DNA of 64,000 nucleotides, taken from contig JAMXSV010000026.1 of NCBI GenBank assembly GCA_027559495.1, positions 620,001 to 684,000 on the forward strand, in the 5' to 3' direction. This DNA is from Aurifilum marmelostoma. Lineage: Eukaryota; Ascomycota; Sordariomycetes; Diaporthales; Cryphonectriaceae. The notes below the pieces were generated by a model. The model was not told the origin of the DNA, ran no database searches, and saw only the letters and a program-made list of their open reading frames with translations. A program made the translations under genes and the position numbers. Positions 44,272-55,340 of the stretch are shown in pieces; positions within the stretch are counted from its first letter, which is position 1, and each line of letters opens with the position of its first letter.

Positions 44272-45808
44272 TTACCACCAGTCGCCCTGGTCCTTCATGG
44301 CCTCAGCGACCTTGACGAAGCCGGCAATGTTGCTGCCAGCCACCAGCGAGGGCAGCTCGCCGTCCTTGGACTCGACGTATGCCTTGGCGGTGTTCAGGCC
44401 GTTCTCGAAGGCGCTCTTCATGATGCCGGCCAGCTTGGAGTCGACCTCCTCGCGGGTCCAGCTGAGGCGCTGGCTGTTCTGCGCCATCTCCAGGCCAGAC
44501 ACAGCCACACCACCGCAGTTGGCGGCCTTGCCCGGTCCGTACCAGACACCGGCGGCACCCTTGGTCCGGCGGGTCTCTTCGAAGACGTGGATGGCCTCCT
44601 GGGTGCAACCCATGTTGGAACCCTCGGCGATGAACTTGCAGCCGGCCTCGACGAGCGCCTTGGCCTCCTCGGGGCTGACCTCGTTCTGTGTCGCGCAGGG
44701 AAGAGCCACGTCAACCTTGCCAACGTGGGTCCAGGGGCGGGCACCCTCAAGGTACTTGTACTTGGCGGCGCCGTCCTGAGAGGCGGCGATGAAGTCGGTC
44801 AGGGTGCCGTGCTTGAGCTTGAGCGACGCGATGGCATCAATCTCCTCGGGCACGAAGCCCGCATCGGAAGTCGACAGGAGGGTGCCCTTGGAGTCGGAGA
44901 GCGAGACGACTTGGGCGCCGAGCTCAATGCACTTGAGCGCGGCGTACTGGGCGACGTTGCCGGATCCGGAGATGGCCACGCGCTTGCCGCTCCAGCCGCC
45001 AGCGCCGGCGTACTCCAGCATGTGGCCGACATAGTAGACAAGACCGTAGCCAGTGGCCTCTGCAGAGCATTTAAAGTCAGCGCGCATGTTTTGGGATAGC
45101 CAATATTTTTTTTCCTTTTTCCACAGATGAGTCTCCACTTACCAGGTCGGATCAAGCTGCCACCCCAGGTCAGACCCTTGCCGGTCAGGACACCCTCGAA
45201 CTTGTTCTTCTCCTTGCGGTAGCAGCCAAACATGTAGCCGATCTCGCGGGCTCCGGTGCCAATGTCTCCAGCAGGGACATCGGTGTCGGCACCAATGTGG
45301 CGCTGCAGCTCGCGCATGAAGGAGACGCAGAACCGACGAATCTCGCTGTCAGACTTGCCCTTGGGGTCGAAGTCGGAACCACCCTTGCCGCCACCCATCA
45401 TCACTATAAGACAACCATCGTCAGCATACTAGCTCAAGAAATTTCTCGAATAAGGCAAGTACAGCCAAGTGGGAGGTAGTGCTCACAGCCAGTCAGGGCA
45501 TTCTTGAAGATCTGCTCGAAGCCCAGGAACTTCAGGATGGACAGGTTCACCGAGGGGTGCAGGCGCAGGCCGCCCTTGTAGGGACCCAGGGCCGAATTGA
45601 ACTGGACACGGAAGCCCCTGTTGACCTGGACCTCGCCCTTGTCGTTCTCCCAGACGACGCGGAACTGGATGACGCGCTCTGGGATGGAGACAATCTGGAG
45701 CGCCTTGCGGTACTCGGGGTTCTTCTTGAAGAGGGTGCTGTCCTCGAGGGTGGAGGCAAGCTCGTTGTAGGCCTGCTCGAACTCAGGCTCAGAGGGAAGG
45801 TTGGCCAT
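44272..45808 (-). CDS. gdhA: NADP-specific glutamate dehydrogenase
   Basis: Three exons (45808-45487, 45403-45143, 45059-44272) give 456 residues, close to the 454 of the N. crassa am product. It condenses 2-oxoglutarate and ammonium to glutamate using NADPH, the main ammonium assimilation step, in the cytosol. Visible motifs: the catalytic-lysine region GPYKGGLRLHPSVN (about 87-100), GGGKGGSDFDPKGKSD with the second lysine, the conserved DVPAGDIGTGAREIGYM, and the nucleotide-binding Rossmann loop GSGNVAQYAALK. The C-terminus MKDQGDWW is usual. A TATA-like element (TATAAATA, 46040-46047 on the minus strand) lies about 235 bases upstream of the ATG. No residue appears abnormal. Confidence 0.96.
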
Positions 45809-46039
45809 GTTGGATGAGGAGGAAGGAGGTGAAACTGTCTGGGTAGGAAGAAGAGGGATGGAGTGTTGTCGTCACGTCTGGACAAGACAAAATTACTTGG
45901 TGGTCTTTTCTCGATCACGAGGAAGACAAAGACAGACAGAGGGGAAATAGTTGCGATGCAGAACAGTTAGTGCAGACTACAGGAGGGAAAGAGCGTCTCT
46001 GAGGAGGAGGTAGAGGTGGGAGGGGGAAGTAGCAAGACA

Positions 46040-46047
46040 TATTTATA
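46040..46047 (-). promoter_or_regulatory. TATA-box-like element upstream of GDH
   Basis: TATAAATA on the minus strand, about 235 bases upstream of the GDH start codon. The position fits a core promoter with a leader of about 200 bases; there is no direct evidence of use. Confidence 0.4.
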
Positions 46048-47403
46048 AGGCAAGAGCGACGCTCCCAGGAATCTACGTGCTGAATCCAAATGGTCAAGCG
46101 CCACCCGAGCAGCGATGTAGGAGGCCAGGTTTGTATCTCGAGCCAGCCATACAGCCTCGCCGGATCTGATATGACGAGGCCAATTCATGTCATCAGAATA
46201 ACCCTTCCCACTTTGCGCGTTGTGGTGGTGGGGGTATTTTTTTTGCCATGCGCCTCGAGGCAGGCGCCGTCATCGCAAGCAGAAGTGCGTTGAGAGGAAG
46301 GGGACCCAGTAAAAATTAAGGAAGGGTGGACTGGACAGGGGGGGAGCTGTTTCCCTATTGCGGAAATAAAACCAAGGCCGATTGCGGCGGGCGCGAGGCT
46401 TCGACACTCCAAACAGCCTGCCTACGTTGCATTTTCAATCCGCACGCATAAGAAGAAGCGACTGCTGGAGACGTCCCTTGTCCAGAAATGCCAATAATGT
46501 TCAAGGTATTGCATCGCATCGCATTGCATTCCGGGAAAAGGTGGCTAAGAACCTGATGTACCGGTTCCGATGGTAGGTACCTTTTGGTTGAGGAGCTGAA
46601 AAAAAAAAAACAAAAAACATGGACTTTGCATCATCCTACCGATGATAGGACTTCAAGTGCTGCCACCACTGTGAGAACCGCGGTTGCATGACATCGATCC
46701 TGCTCTGTGTGTGTGTGTGTGTGGGAGAGGAAAGAGCCAGGCTCAAGGTCATGTTGATTAGCCGTAGCCTCGAGGGCAGTGTAAGGTCTACGGCAGTAAG
46801 GATGTAACATGCTGTGAGAACAGCAAACCCCTGAACGAAGAGCAACATTCTTATCGCTGGCCCCTGATTGGTCGCCCGTCGAGCCTTTGGTATAAGTTTA
46901 GCTGTAGAAATTGGAAGTGTTTTACGCCATCGTTTTTCCTTACAGGTCCAAGGTCCTGGCATGATCAACATTTCAAAGCCCCTCCCCAGAAAGGCTCCGC
47001 GAACTATTTCCGCGGACCTCTAGTGGTCGTGGGAGGAAGGTGGGTGGGCATCATTGTGGGACCAGGACCCTGGAGTTGCGAGAACGGAGACGCGAGATGC
47101 ATGTGGCTCTGGTTGGGAGGGATGCAGCACATGTTTGTCTACATAATTACTGTACTGGGTGCAGATTTTTGACTGCCCTGATCGCCTTCAGGCACACGCA
47201 CGCACACACCATGCATGCACCTGCAGGACCGAGGGGCAAAGATGCAGAGATCATTCCAGCCAGTACCCTAGCTGCATGACCAATTACATTTTTCCTGTGC
47301 AACCCATCATGACCCCATGAACGTGAGAGCAGGCTGCCAAAAGGATGTGGTGCCGATGCCGCTGGGTGGAATATTCATCCTGAATCCGGGGTAGAGAAAG
47401 TAG

Positions 47404-47437
47404 GAAAAAAGGGGGGGGAAAAAAAAAAAAAAAAAAC
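47404..47437. repeat. Compound homopolymer A6-G8-A18
   Basis: Three adjacent homopolymer runs. They are liable to slippage and sequencing error. Confidence 0.85.
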
Positions 47438-47992
47438 CGGAAAAAACCGCCCCCACTGTGCGTGGCCCAAGGGCACACTAAAGCTACGAGGTTCATGCTA
47501 TGAGCAGCTTCTCCAAAGGTATACGGCAAAACCCCTCCGTAGCAAAAAACAGTAGCATTCCTCAGCCGCCGTGCACCCCGCCTGCCCGCTAAGAAGACTG
47601 TACCATGTAACGGCACTTACTGCCTGGGCGAGGTCGGATCCGGCCATCTCCAGCTCGGAAATCGACATTGCACCCAGGAGTTACGGTTTCGTTCCACCTG
47701 CGAAAGCGGCCCGTGGGACGAACCACTTGGAAGTTCGAATAGGCTGACGACTTACTGTGTATGTTTCACTTCTGGTCTCCGTCGGCATTGCCCGTTCCAA
47801 GAGATTACCACCAAGACTTCAGAGTAGGGGATATCCTCGATTGTGCTGCTATGGGTAGCTCGGACCTGCCCGAACGCCGAAGTGCCATCCTGAGCTCGCC
47901 AAACGCCAATTGAGTAAATAAACAATGCTCTCTCTATCTCTCTCCTCCCGTGATGAGTGTCATAATCCAAGCGCCTTGACCGCCCACATCGA

Positions 47993-50900
47993 TCACCAGA
48001 TCGCAGCCTGGTCATGATCAAACCTTTGCAGCTCCTTGTTCGCATCCTCTAGGTCCTTCTTTGCCTTCATCCTCATATAGAAGATGGGGCAGTCCTTGCT
48101 GCTGCAGATCACCTCGCAGTGCATGCTGCCTTGGCACCGCTGACACTGCGTCCAAAGCCGCCCAAACCGTACCTCCAGGTCTGATACCTTGTCCAGCGTC
48201 TTCTTGTACAGCTCTCCCACGCGCGGCGCATCATTGGAACATACCGCGCCCTGGGACTCCTCCTTGCCGGTGAGCGGCTTCTTGCACCCCATGCATGTCT
48301 GCGTCTTCTTGGCAAACTTCATCAGCCCGCCGGTTGTAGGCGCTGCCATCGCAATCGACCGAGTGTGCGCCCCGGCCAAGAGCGACTTGGCTTTTGTCTC
48401 GCCCAGAATAGGCTCGAAGATACGGCCTAGGGGCTTGGCCAGCTGGTTCTCCAGATAGTACTTGGTGTCGATGGGGACATTGTGCTCAAGCACGTAGATG
48501 GGGTCCTCGGAATTCTCAAAGTTCTTGGACCCTGCTGCGCCCTTGACCATCACGTACGCCACACGATCGCCCAGACCAGGAGCCGAGCCTGGGTCACGCT
48601 TCCTCATCCGCTGAGCCAGCTCGACGTGAGCCTGTTTCGCCGTGTAGTCATCCTTGGTGAGGGCTTTTGTAATCACCAGCTTCGACATATCCACCTTGTT
48701 CTGCAGCAGCTCTGAGATGGTGTCCTTGACGTATCTAGACGCAGTGGGTTGACAGTCAGTAAGGCTACAGTAACAGTGTGAGCCCGAGGTAGGACGACTT
48801 ACTCTTGGGCTCCTGGGACATCGCGATCGATCAGGATCATCCTAAGCACCTTCTCGATGACGGTCTGAACCAGGAGACAATTGTCACGCCGGACAGTCTC
48901 GATACCCTTGGTGTCCATCTTGTCGTACTTTTCTGGCCTTGTATAGTACAACCCAGCATAACGCTTCTTGTTGATCAGCAAGTACGGGTAGTAGACCTTC
49001 TCGAACTCAAGCTTGATGGGCTTCACAAACTTGGACGACACGTAATTTGCCGCCTCTTCGCCCAGCTTCATGGCTTCGGCGAGCTCTGTCGTGCCGAATT
49101 TTACCATGACCGAATCAGTGTCACCATAGATGACCTGTGCATCATGCGAGTAGCCGTTGGCGATGTTATATCGAGCCTCCACCTCGTTCTTGGTCTTCTC
49201 AATCATCTGACGACCGAAACTCGTGGTGCTGCTGGCAATCTCCAGACAGGGGAGCTTTCCATTACTGGCACCAGTGAGGCCGTAGACGGAGTTGGCGCTG
49301 ATCTTCAAGGCCAGCTGACGACCGTTCAGCACAGCCTTCTTGAAGGGATCAGTCTCTGCGCCCATCTCTCTCTTGGCTTGCTTTCTTGCGCTGAGCAATT
49401 CCTCCAGAATCTGGGCCAAGAGACCTTTCCTCTGCTTCGCAGTCACAAACATGTCTCCGTTCGGCGTCACGATGTAGTCCACATCCTTCTGAAGCTTGAA
49501 TGCCTCGACAGCTTTCTTGGAGACGAGCGTCGTGTAGCACAAGTTGTGTGCCTGCATGATGCTGGGATACAGAGAGGCAAAATCAAGAGTCGCGATTGGT
49601 ACATCGTAGTACCCACGAGTCGGCTCAATGACAGTGGCTCCCTCATACTGGTCATCGCCGCCTTCGTTCTTGATGTCGGGAATGACGAGCTTCTGCTCCA
49701 GCGCTTTTCGAAACAGCTGACTTATGAACTTGACCTGCTGGCCGCGAGAGAGTAGGAAATTGAAAGGCACGCCCGTGACTCTTGCCATCTCGGTGTAGTT
49801 CTCGAGACATGATAGCTTCTCCATCAACCTCAGCGGCAAGTACGCATCCTTGAGGCAGTATATGGCGAGACGCCGGCGGGATTCTGGCGTGCCGTTGAAC
49901 AGCTCTGTGATCATGGTGTGATGTACATCCTCCTTCTGCTCCCCGAGGAAGTGGGAGGACACCGAGTTCAGGGTGTAGCTTCGAAGGTTATGATCACGCT
50001 GGATCAGCTGGAGAAGATCCAGCTGAAGGCGACCATTGGTATTCGTTGCCTTTGTATCGCGGTTGCCCATCTGCTTGCTGGAGAAATTTGTTTCTTTAGA
50101 CACAGATTTCACGGACGGAATTCTGGACCAGTATTCAAACCCCCTGGCCTTTAGATGTTTCGCACGGTCGAGAAGGTAGGGAAAGTCGAAGTTTGAGATA
50201 TTGTAGCCGGTGATAATGTCCGGATCCACCTGTTCGAGGAAGTTTCTCCATGACATCAACATATCCTCCTCTTTCGCAAATTCCAAGACGTGGGTCGCGA
50301 CGATTGAACTTGTAGTGTCAAGACAGAAGACGTTTCGTATGAATGGCTTCTTCTCTCCGTATCTCGTGACGACGTTTGCGATCTGGATGACAGGGTCATG
50401 GTTGGCTTCGGGAAAGATGCCCTTGCGGCCGGCGCACTCTATATCAAACGACATAACTCTCAAGGGAGCTATTTTGGACCACTCTCCAACCGGCTCGTGG
50501 GCTATGAGGTCGAGGTAGCTGCATTCTGCTTCGATCTGGCAGTTCGATTGCCGTTCGCGGTCGGGAATGAGCTTGTACTTGCCAGCTTTGGCCTCGACCC
50601 AGGACATGCCAAAGATCTTTACCACGGTCAGACTAATCGACAGAGACAAGTGGGCTAGTGGGCAGGAGTGGAAATGATGCATACCTTGCAGTCCACCATG
50701 AACCTCAATAAATATTGGATGTTATCAAAGGTGAGAATTTGGCCGTCAGGAGACTTCCAAAGTCCCTTCCAGTTTGCATTGCACGACTGGATCGTTGTGC
50801 GGACCCTGTTGATGAATTTGGGGTCCGTGACCGTGATTTTGAGAAAGGGATTCTGAGTATTGTTCTGGAAGCCATAGATGTTCTCCCGCATGACCATGTG

Positions 50901-51458
50901 GACGGAGTGGATAACCGATTGGTGCTGGCCGACCTGGGTTTCGAGGTAGGTCCGAAATGGCATGCAGTCCTGCGGCGAGAAGCCAGCAGGTGCTGCCACA
51001 TAGAGGTAGTGCTTGAAGCCCTGAACATGAAGCATGACGGAGTTGCCCTCCTCCGTCACGCCGAAGAGCTTGACGGTAGGATTGCCACCGTGGAGCGTGC
51101 CCTCCTCGGCGTCGATCTGCTGGAAGCAGAGACTAGAGGTTGCGGGCGAGAAGTCCACTGGGACAGGTGGGCGCGCCCATGACTGGTCCTTCTCCGTGCT
51201 ACTCTGCTTGCGATCCGAGATTTCCTGGCCGATCTTCTCGAGGACCTCGGCCTCGAAACTGCTCTTCACCTGGCTGGAGGCGACCTTGGTTGTCTGCGAA
51301 CTCGCGAACCGAGGGGCGGGAGAGGAGGAGAAATGCTCCGTCTTCTGTTTCTTTGAAGAGGCGGCTGCTGCTGCTGCCGGAGACGCGGCAATATTGCGTC
51401 TTGCGCTGGATGTTTCCCCCAGAATGCGCTTCTTGGGTGCCATAGTGGCAGCAGGCAT
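47993..51458 (-). CDS. pol3: DNA polymerase delta catalytic subunit
   Basis: Three exons (51458-50685, 50616-48803, 48734-47993) give 1109 residues. It replicates the lagging strand and proofreads. The start ATG at 51458 has the strong context GCCACC. The 3'-5' exonuclease is intact: Exo I FDIEC at about 315-319, NISNFDFPYL, YCLKDAYLP. So are the polymerase motifs: A DFASLYPSIM from D603, B KISANSVYG, C YGDTDSVMV with D757/D759. The C-terminal CysB module that binds a 4Fe-4S cluster is complete (CQRC...CEVICSSKDC). CysA, the zinc module for PCNA binding, shows C1010, C1013 and C1028, but the expected fourth Cys is Asp1031 (codon 48230-48232). It lies upstream of, and on the same strand as, GDH. 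Confidence 0.95.
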
Positions 51459-52699
51459 GGTGGCGACAGGTCTGACCCAAGGGTCTGTGGTCAGGGAAGC
51501 AGATGTCAAGAAACAAAGATTTATCTCATTTGAGTATCCACGATTGTATTGTAGTAATCACTTCAAGTAGTTGATTGAGGGGAAAGGCAATCTTGTGAGT
51601 TTTTGTTGTGAATGGGAATAGGGAAAGAGAGAGGGAGTTGATTGCCCAAAACGTCCAACGCGTCGCGACTGAGCAGAGGTGATGATTAACCGCGTCGACC
51701 CCACTCCCATTTAGCTGCAGCTAGCTTGCTGACGGTTGCGCATGGCCTTGGCTATGTGCCGTAGTAAGTAAGTACCCTAGTACCATAGCAGGACGGTCCT
51801 GTCGCTTCAGTACGCCGCGCTGCTTACTTGATTGGCTAGCTTACTCACTGATCTTGCTCCCTTGTAATTGGGCATTGCATGTGAATTATGTACAGCATCC
51901 TCAGTCTTTGATCGTCTCACATTCAACATATATATACTCAGACTACTTGATACCTACAATTCAAGCAAACCACGGTCTAGAAATCAACTCAATTACGTGA
52001 TTTCTCAATAAGCAACAAGGTCTAATGCTGTTAGCATCGCCGTCCTGGCGTAATATGCCAGTCAGACGTGCTACAGTCAAATCGGCTTTGCTCTTTCGAG
52101 GCCATCCGAGCCCCGAGTACCGCGGAGAACTGCTGAACAGCACCGGTACCTTGAGAGATGAGAGCACCGTATCCTCCTCGGTCCGTTCGTGCAGGCACTC
52201 CCTGTCATATTTGATGCAGTATATCAATACCTGTGACAGCGCCCAAGTGGTATAGGATCTCAGAGCTGTTATGTCGGTGCTGTGTTTGCAATGGCTCAAT
52301 AGTAATCGATTGGATCTTCTGGCTGAAATCTGAGTGAAGGCAAGATCTTGGCTTTGAATGATCGAGCTTATGGTTTGCGGGGCTTGTCCCAGCCCTATGT
52401 GCCTCTATGTGCCCTGAAGCAACGATCTGTCTAACGCTTGCAGGGGCTCCCCCGCCCCCGCCCAACTGCCGTATGCATCAGTTGCAGCAATGTTTACAAT
52501 ACATTAGCATACCACCCAAATCCAGCGTCTCTCTGGTAAACAACACACAGCTAAGGATTTCATGCGGCCGCCAACCTTGCCAGCACCCTACCACGTCTCG
52601 AGTATCGAATGGGCGGACTAATTTCTTGACACCTCCTCAATTTCGTTTTCCTTGACAAAGCTCCAATCCATTCTCTACCAGTCCACAGACACATACGAA
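51459..52699. other. Divergent promoter POL3 / 205-aa protein
   Basis: About 1.24 kb without a gene. An ACGCGTCGCGA motif at 51658-51668 on the plus strand resembles the MluI cell-cycle box (ACGCGT) found before replication genes; it is about 200 bases upstream of the POL3 start. GTAC-rich motifs are at 51765-51795. Confidence 0.5.
51658..51663. promoter_or_regulatory. MCB-like ACGCGT site upstream of POL3
   Basis: The palindrome ACGCGT lies 200 bases upstream of the POL3 ATG. In yeasts this hexamer is the MBF binding core that drives G1/S expression of replication genes. A single copy is weak evidence. Confidence 0.35.
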
Positions 52700-53479
52700 A
52701 TGACAGATCGTTACGGCCACCCACGGCAGAGCGTCTTCAACCGGCGCCATGCCTCAGCGGCCGCCAGCGTCTCCTACTCCACTACCACCTCCCAGCAGCA
52801 CGCCTCTCATCTGCCGCCCCCGGGCAATCCAAATGTGCCCGCGCTCCCAGGCCAGCAGCCGTCCAATGCGCCGGGCCGCCGCAAGATGTTTACGAGCCAG
52901 CTCACGCGGCGGCCCCCACCTGGTAGGCATGGCGGTGCTTTAGGATTGGGTGTTGGTGTTGATGGACCTGGCGGTGGTGATGATGATGATGAGGACGGGG
53001 AGACCATGGTCGTGGAGGATGACGATGACGATGGTATTGTTGTGCGCGATCACAACGGCGAGGTGGCGCTTGACGAGCCGCCGAGCTTGGTGGTGGACGA
53101 TCCTGATGAGATTGTGCTGGATATGAGACAGGAGAACGAGAGTGAGTTGTCAAGTCTCCACGTTGATTCTTATGCATGGCTCGTAGGATCACAATGGCTG
53201 ACCAAGAGGCGATGTGATTGTACATGTAGAGGAGAGGCAGAGGCTTGCTGATGCTGTCAAACAACATCAGAGTCAACAGAATAATGTCCCCGCTCAACCA
53301 GAGGGTGCGTACGACCTGCTCGGGACAGCACCGCATGTCACTTTCTCTTCTTTTTCACGTGCTGACAGCTCGATACAGAACTTCTCGAGGCAGTAAGGGC
53401 AAGTCTACGCGCCAAAGTGGCAGCCCTAGCGGAAGACAACTGGATGTACGAGGAGGAAGACGAGCCGCGCTTAATGTAG
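52700..53479 (+). CDS. Acidic protein of unknown function, 205 aa
   Basis: Three exons (52700-53141, 53230-53304, 53379-53479) sum to 206 codons including stop; both introns have consensus ends, supporting a real gene. The N-terminal half is disordered: Ser/Thr/Gln-rich, then a basic GRRKMFTSQLTRRPPPGRHG, then Gly-rich and very acidic (GDDDDEDGETMVVEDDDDDG). The C-terminal third is helical (ERQRLADAVKQHQSQQ) and ends with the motif LRAKVAALAEDNWMYEEEDE. That end looks like the conserved part and a peptide-binding helix. I cannot name the family. Its position, divergent from POL3 and close to GET4, gives no clear clue. Confidence 0.65.
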
Positions 53480-53649
53480 GAGAATGAGCCACGACAGCAT
53501 GTTGAGCCGTGTGTGGCGCTTCTGGCCATTTATTGCAATGGTGGCCCTAGCGGTAGCGAATGGTAGCGTACTCTTTCTCTTTTATTCTCTACTTTTTCTT
53601 CTCTCTTTTTTTTTTTCTTTTCTTCTTCTTTCGTTCATAATGGGCCACT

Positions 53650-54767
53650 TCAGTCCAGCCCCTCTGCAGCCGGTGCCTCGACCCTCCTGACAGGTGGCTT
53701 AGAAGATCCCCCAGCACCACCGCCCATACCCATGCCGCCACCACCAAATAAGCTGCCCATCATATCCAGCAGAGGGTTGCTCTGCCGTGGTCTCTGGATA
53801 CCAAAGTACATCTCGGCGATGATCTCCAGCGCCTCATCCCAGGAGCCCAGCTCAGCGATGTGGTTCGCGTATTTGGTCTGCAGCTGCTTGAACAGCTCAG
53901 GGCTCCCCCTCTGCACCGCAAGAAGCAGCATGCCCAGGAAATTCAGCAGCGGCAGGCTGGGGAACACCCTGACATCCGCAGCCCCGCTGCTGACGTCCTG
54001 CACGCCCAGTCCTGCACCCTTGTCCGCACTCAGCAGGCTCGTGAATGTCTGGTAGGAGGTGTTGGCGGCGCGCACGTTGGCGACGAGCAGGTACGGGAGG
54101 ACGGCACGGGCGAGGTAGGCTGCGGCGGTGTGGCTGTCGTCCTCCTTGTACCACTCGTACTCCATGCGCGTGAGAACCTCGGCGGAGTCGCGGGTTCCAA
54201 GCAGAAGATGACGCTCTGCCTCGTAAGGCTCGTGTTCCTCGGCGTAGATGCTACCTGCGACGTGGTGCAGGTCCGGGTCACCGGCAGGGAAATCGCCGAA
54301 CTTGGAGGACCAGCTGTACCAGGCGGGCGAGGCGGCATCGAATTAGTAAACGTTGGGTGAGATTTTGTCAGAAGAGAGAGGGGGTTTCTGGGGGGGGGGG
54401 GCAGGCAAATAGAAACTCACGCAAGCATCTGGTCCACAAACTTCTTTCTTGTTGGCTCGCCGCTCTCGAATAGGCGCAGACATGTTAGCAGCCTACCCTT
54501 GGAGGTGGCATCGGGCTTCAGCTCGGCCTGCTTGTACACGTCCACAAGGAGCACGCAGAGGTCCCCGCCGCTGCCGCCCTGACCAGCCTTGAGCAGAGAC
54601 TGTGATACGTTGGAGAGGATGTCGATGGCCGCGTCCCAGTTCTTTGCTTTGATGTACCGTGCTGCCACCACACGCGTCTGCTGCTGGGCTTCGTAGTACT
54701 GCCCCTCACCGATGCGGGCCTGCAGTCGGGCGATGATCTTCTCGATCTTGTCGGCCTTGGTCGCCAT
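53650..54767 (-). CDS. get4: GET4, tail-anchored protein targeting factor
   Basis: Two exons (54767-54421 and 54313-53650) give 336 residues. Get4, with Get5, bridges the Sgt2 chaperone to the Get3 ATPase to deliver tail-anchored proteins to the ER. The alpha-solenoid is recognisable from KIEKIIARLQARIGEGQYYEA at the start, through the QQQTRVVAARYIKAKNWDAAIDIL repeat (cut), to HLLLGTRDSAEVLTRMEYEWYKED. The conserved FTSLLSADKG and LPLLNFLGMLLLAVQRG follow, the latter being the Get5 binding helix region. The C-terminus carries a Gly/Met insertion (GGGGMGMGGGAGG) seen in several fungal relatives. The intron contains a G10 tract (54391-54400). It diverges from the mitochondrial RRM gene. Confidence 0.92.
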
Positions 54768-55340
54768 GTTTGTAGGGAGGATTCCGAAAGTGGGAGGAAA
54801 AGGGTGGTGTTTTCAAGAGGTTTCTGGTAACTGGGAGGACGAAAGTGTAGGACGGTGTGGTGGTGTGGTGGTGGTGTTTCTCTGGAGCGAAACGTTGAAC
54901 AGGTTTTAGCTGAGCAGGCCAGGATGATGTCGTCGTGTTGTTGCTAGCAGCAGCAGCAGCAGCAGCAGCAGCAGTGAGAGCAGAGCAGAGCCAAGCTCAC
55001 CGCGGGGCTGTCGGGAAGCTGCTTACTTGATGCTATGGCCCTATGGTAGCTCAGTACAGGGCCCCACTCCACTGGAGACTGCGGCAACCAGGGGCTAGAC
55101 CAGGGTCTTGTCTGCTTGTAGACTGGCCTAGCAAGGGTCTGAAATATCAATCACTGACTTCCTCTTGTTCGCGTCCTGTGAAAATTTCCTCTTTTGTTCA
55201 CATATCCTCCAGGTTTTCCATTGTCAACAACCAACACTCCTTTTCTTGGTCTTCCTCTCAGCAGCTGTATCATCTCCGCTGCTTTCACTTCTCGTTGTCA
55301 CTGGGTCATATCTCATTCAACTCATTCAGCTCAGCACAAG
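54768..55340. other. Divergent promoter GET4 / RRM protein
   Basis: About 570 bases containing the trinucleotide repeat at 54946-54974. No gene. Confidence 0.6.
54946..54974. repeat. (AGC)n trinucleotide microsatellite
   Basis: About nine uninterrupted AGC units in non-coding DNA between GET4 and the RRM gene. Confidence 0.9.

Larger units (their letters stand above)
45809..47992. other. Upstream region of GDH and 3' flank of POL3
   Basis: About 2.2 kb with no supportable gene. It holds the GDH promoter (TATA-like 46040-46047), a short A10/A6 run near 46600-46617, a GT repeat at about 46706-46721, and a homopolymer patch at 47404-47437 (A6-G8-A18). Confidence 0.55.

Noticed and set aside
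48805..49755. 316-codon plus-strand open frame antisense to POL3
   Set aside because: Lies wholly within the POL3 second exon on the opposite strand; no independent motif.
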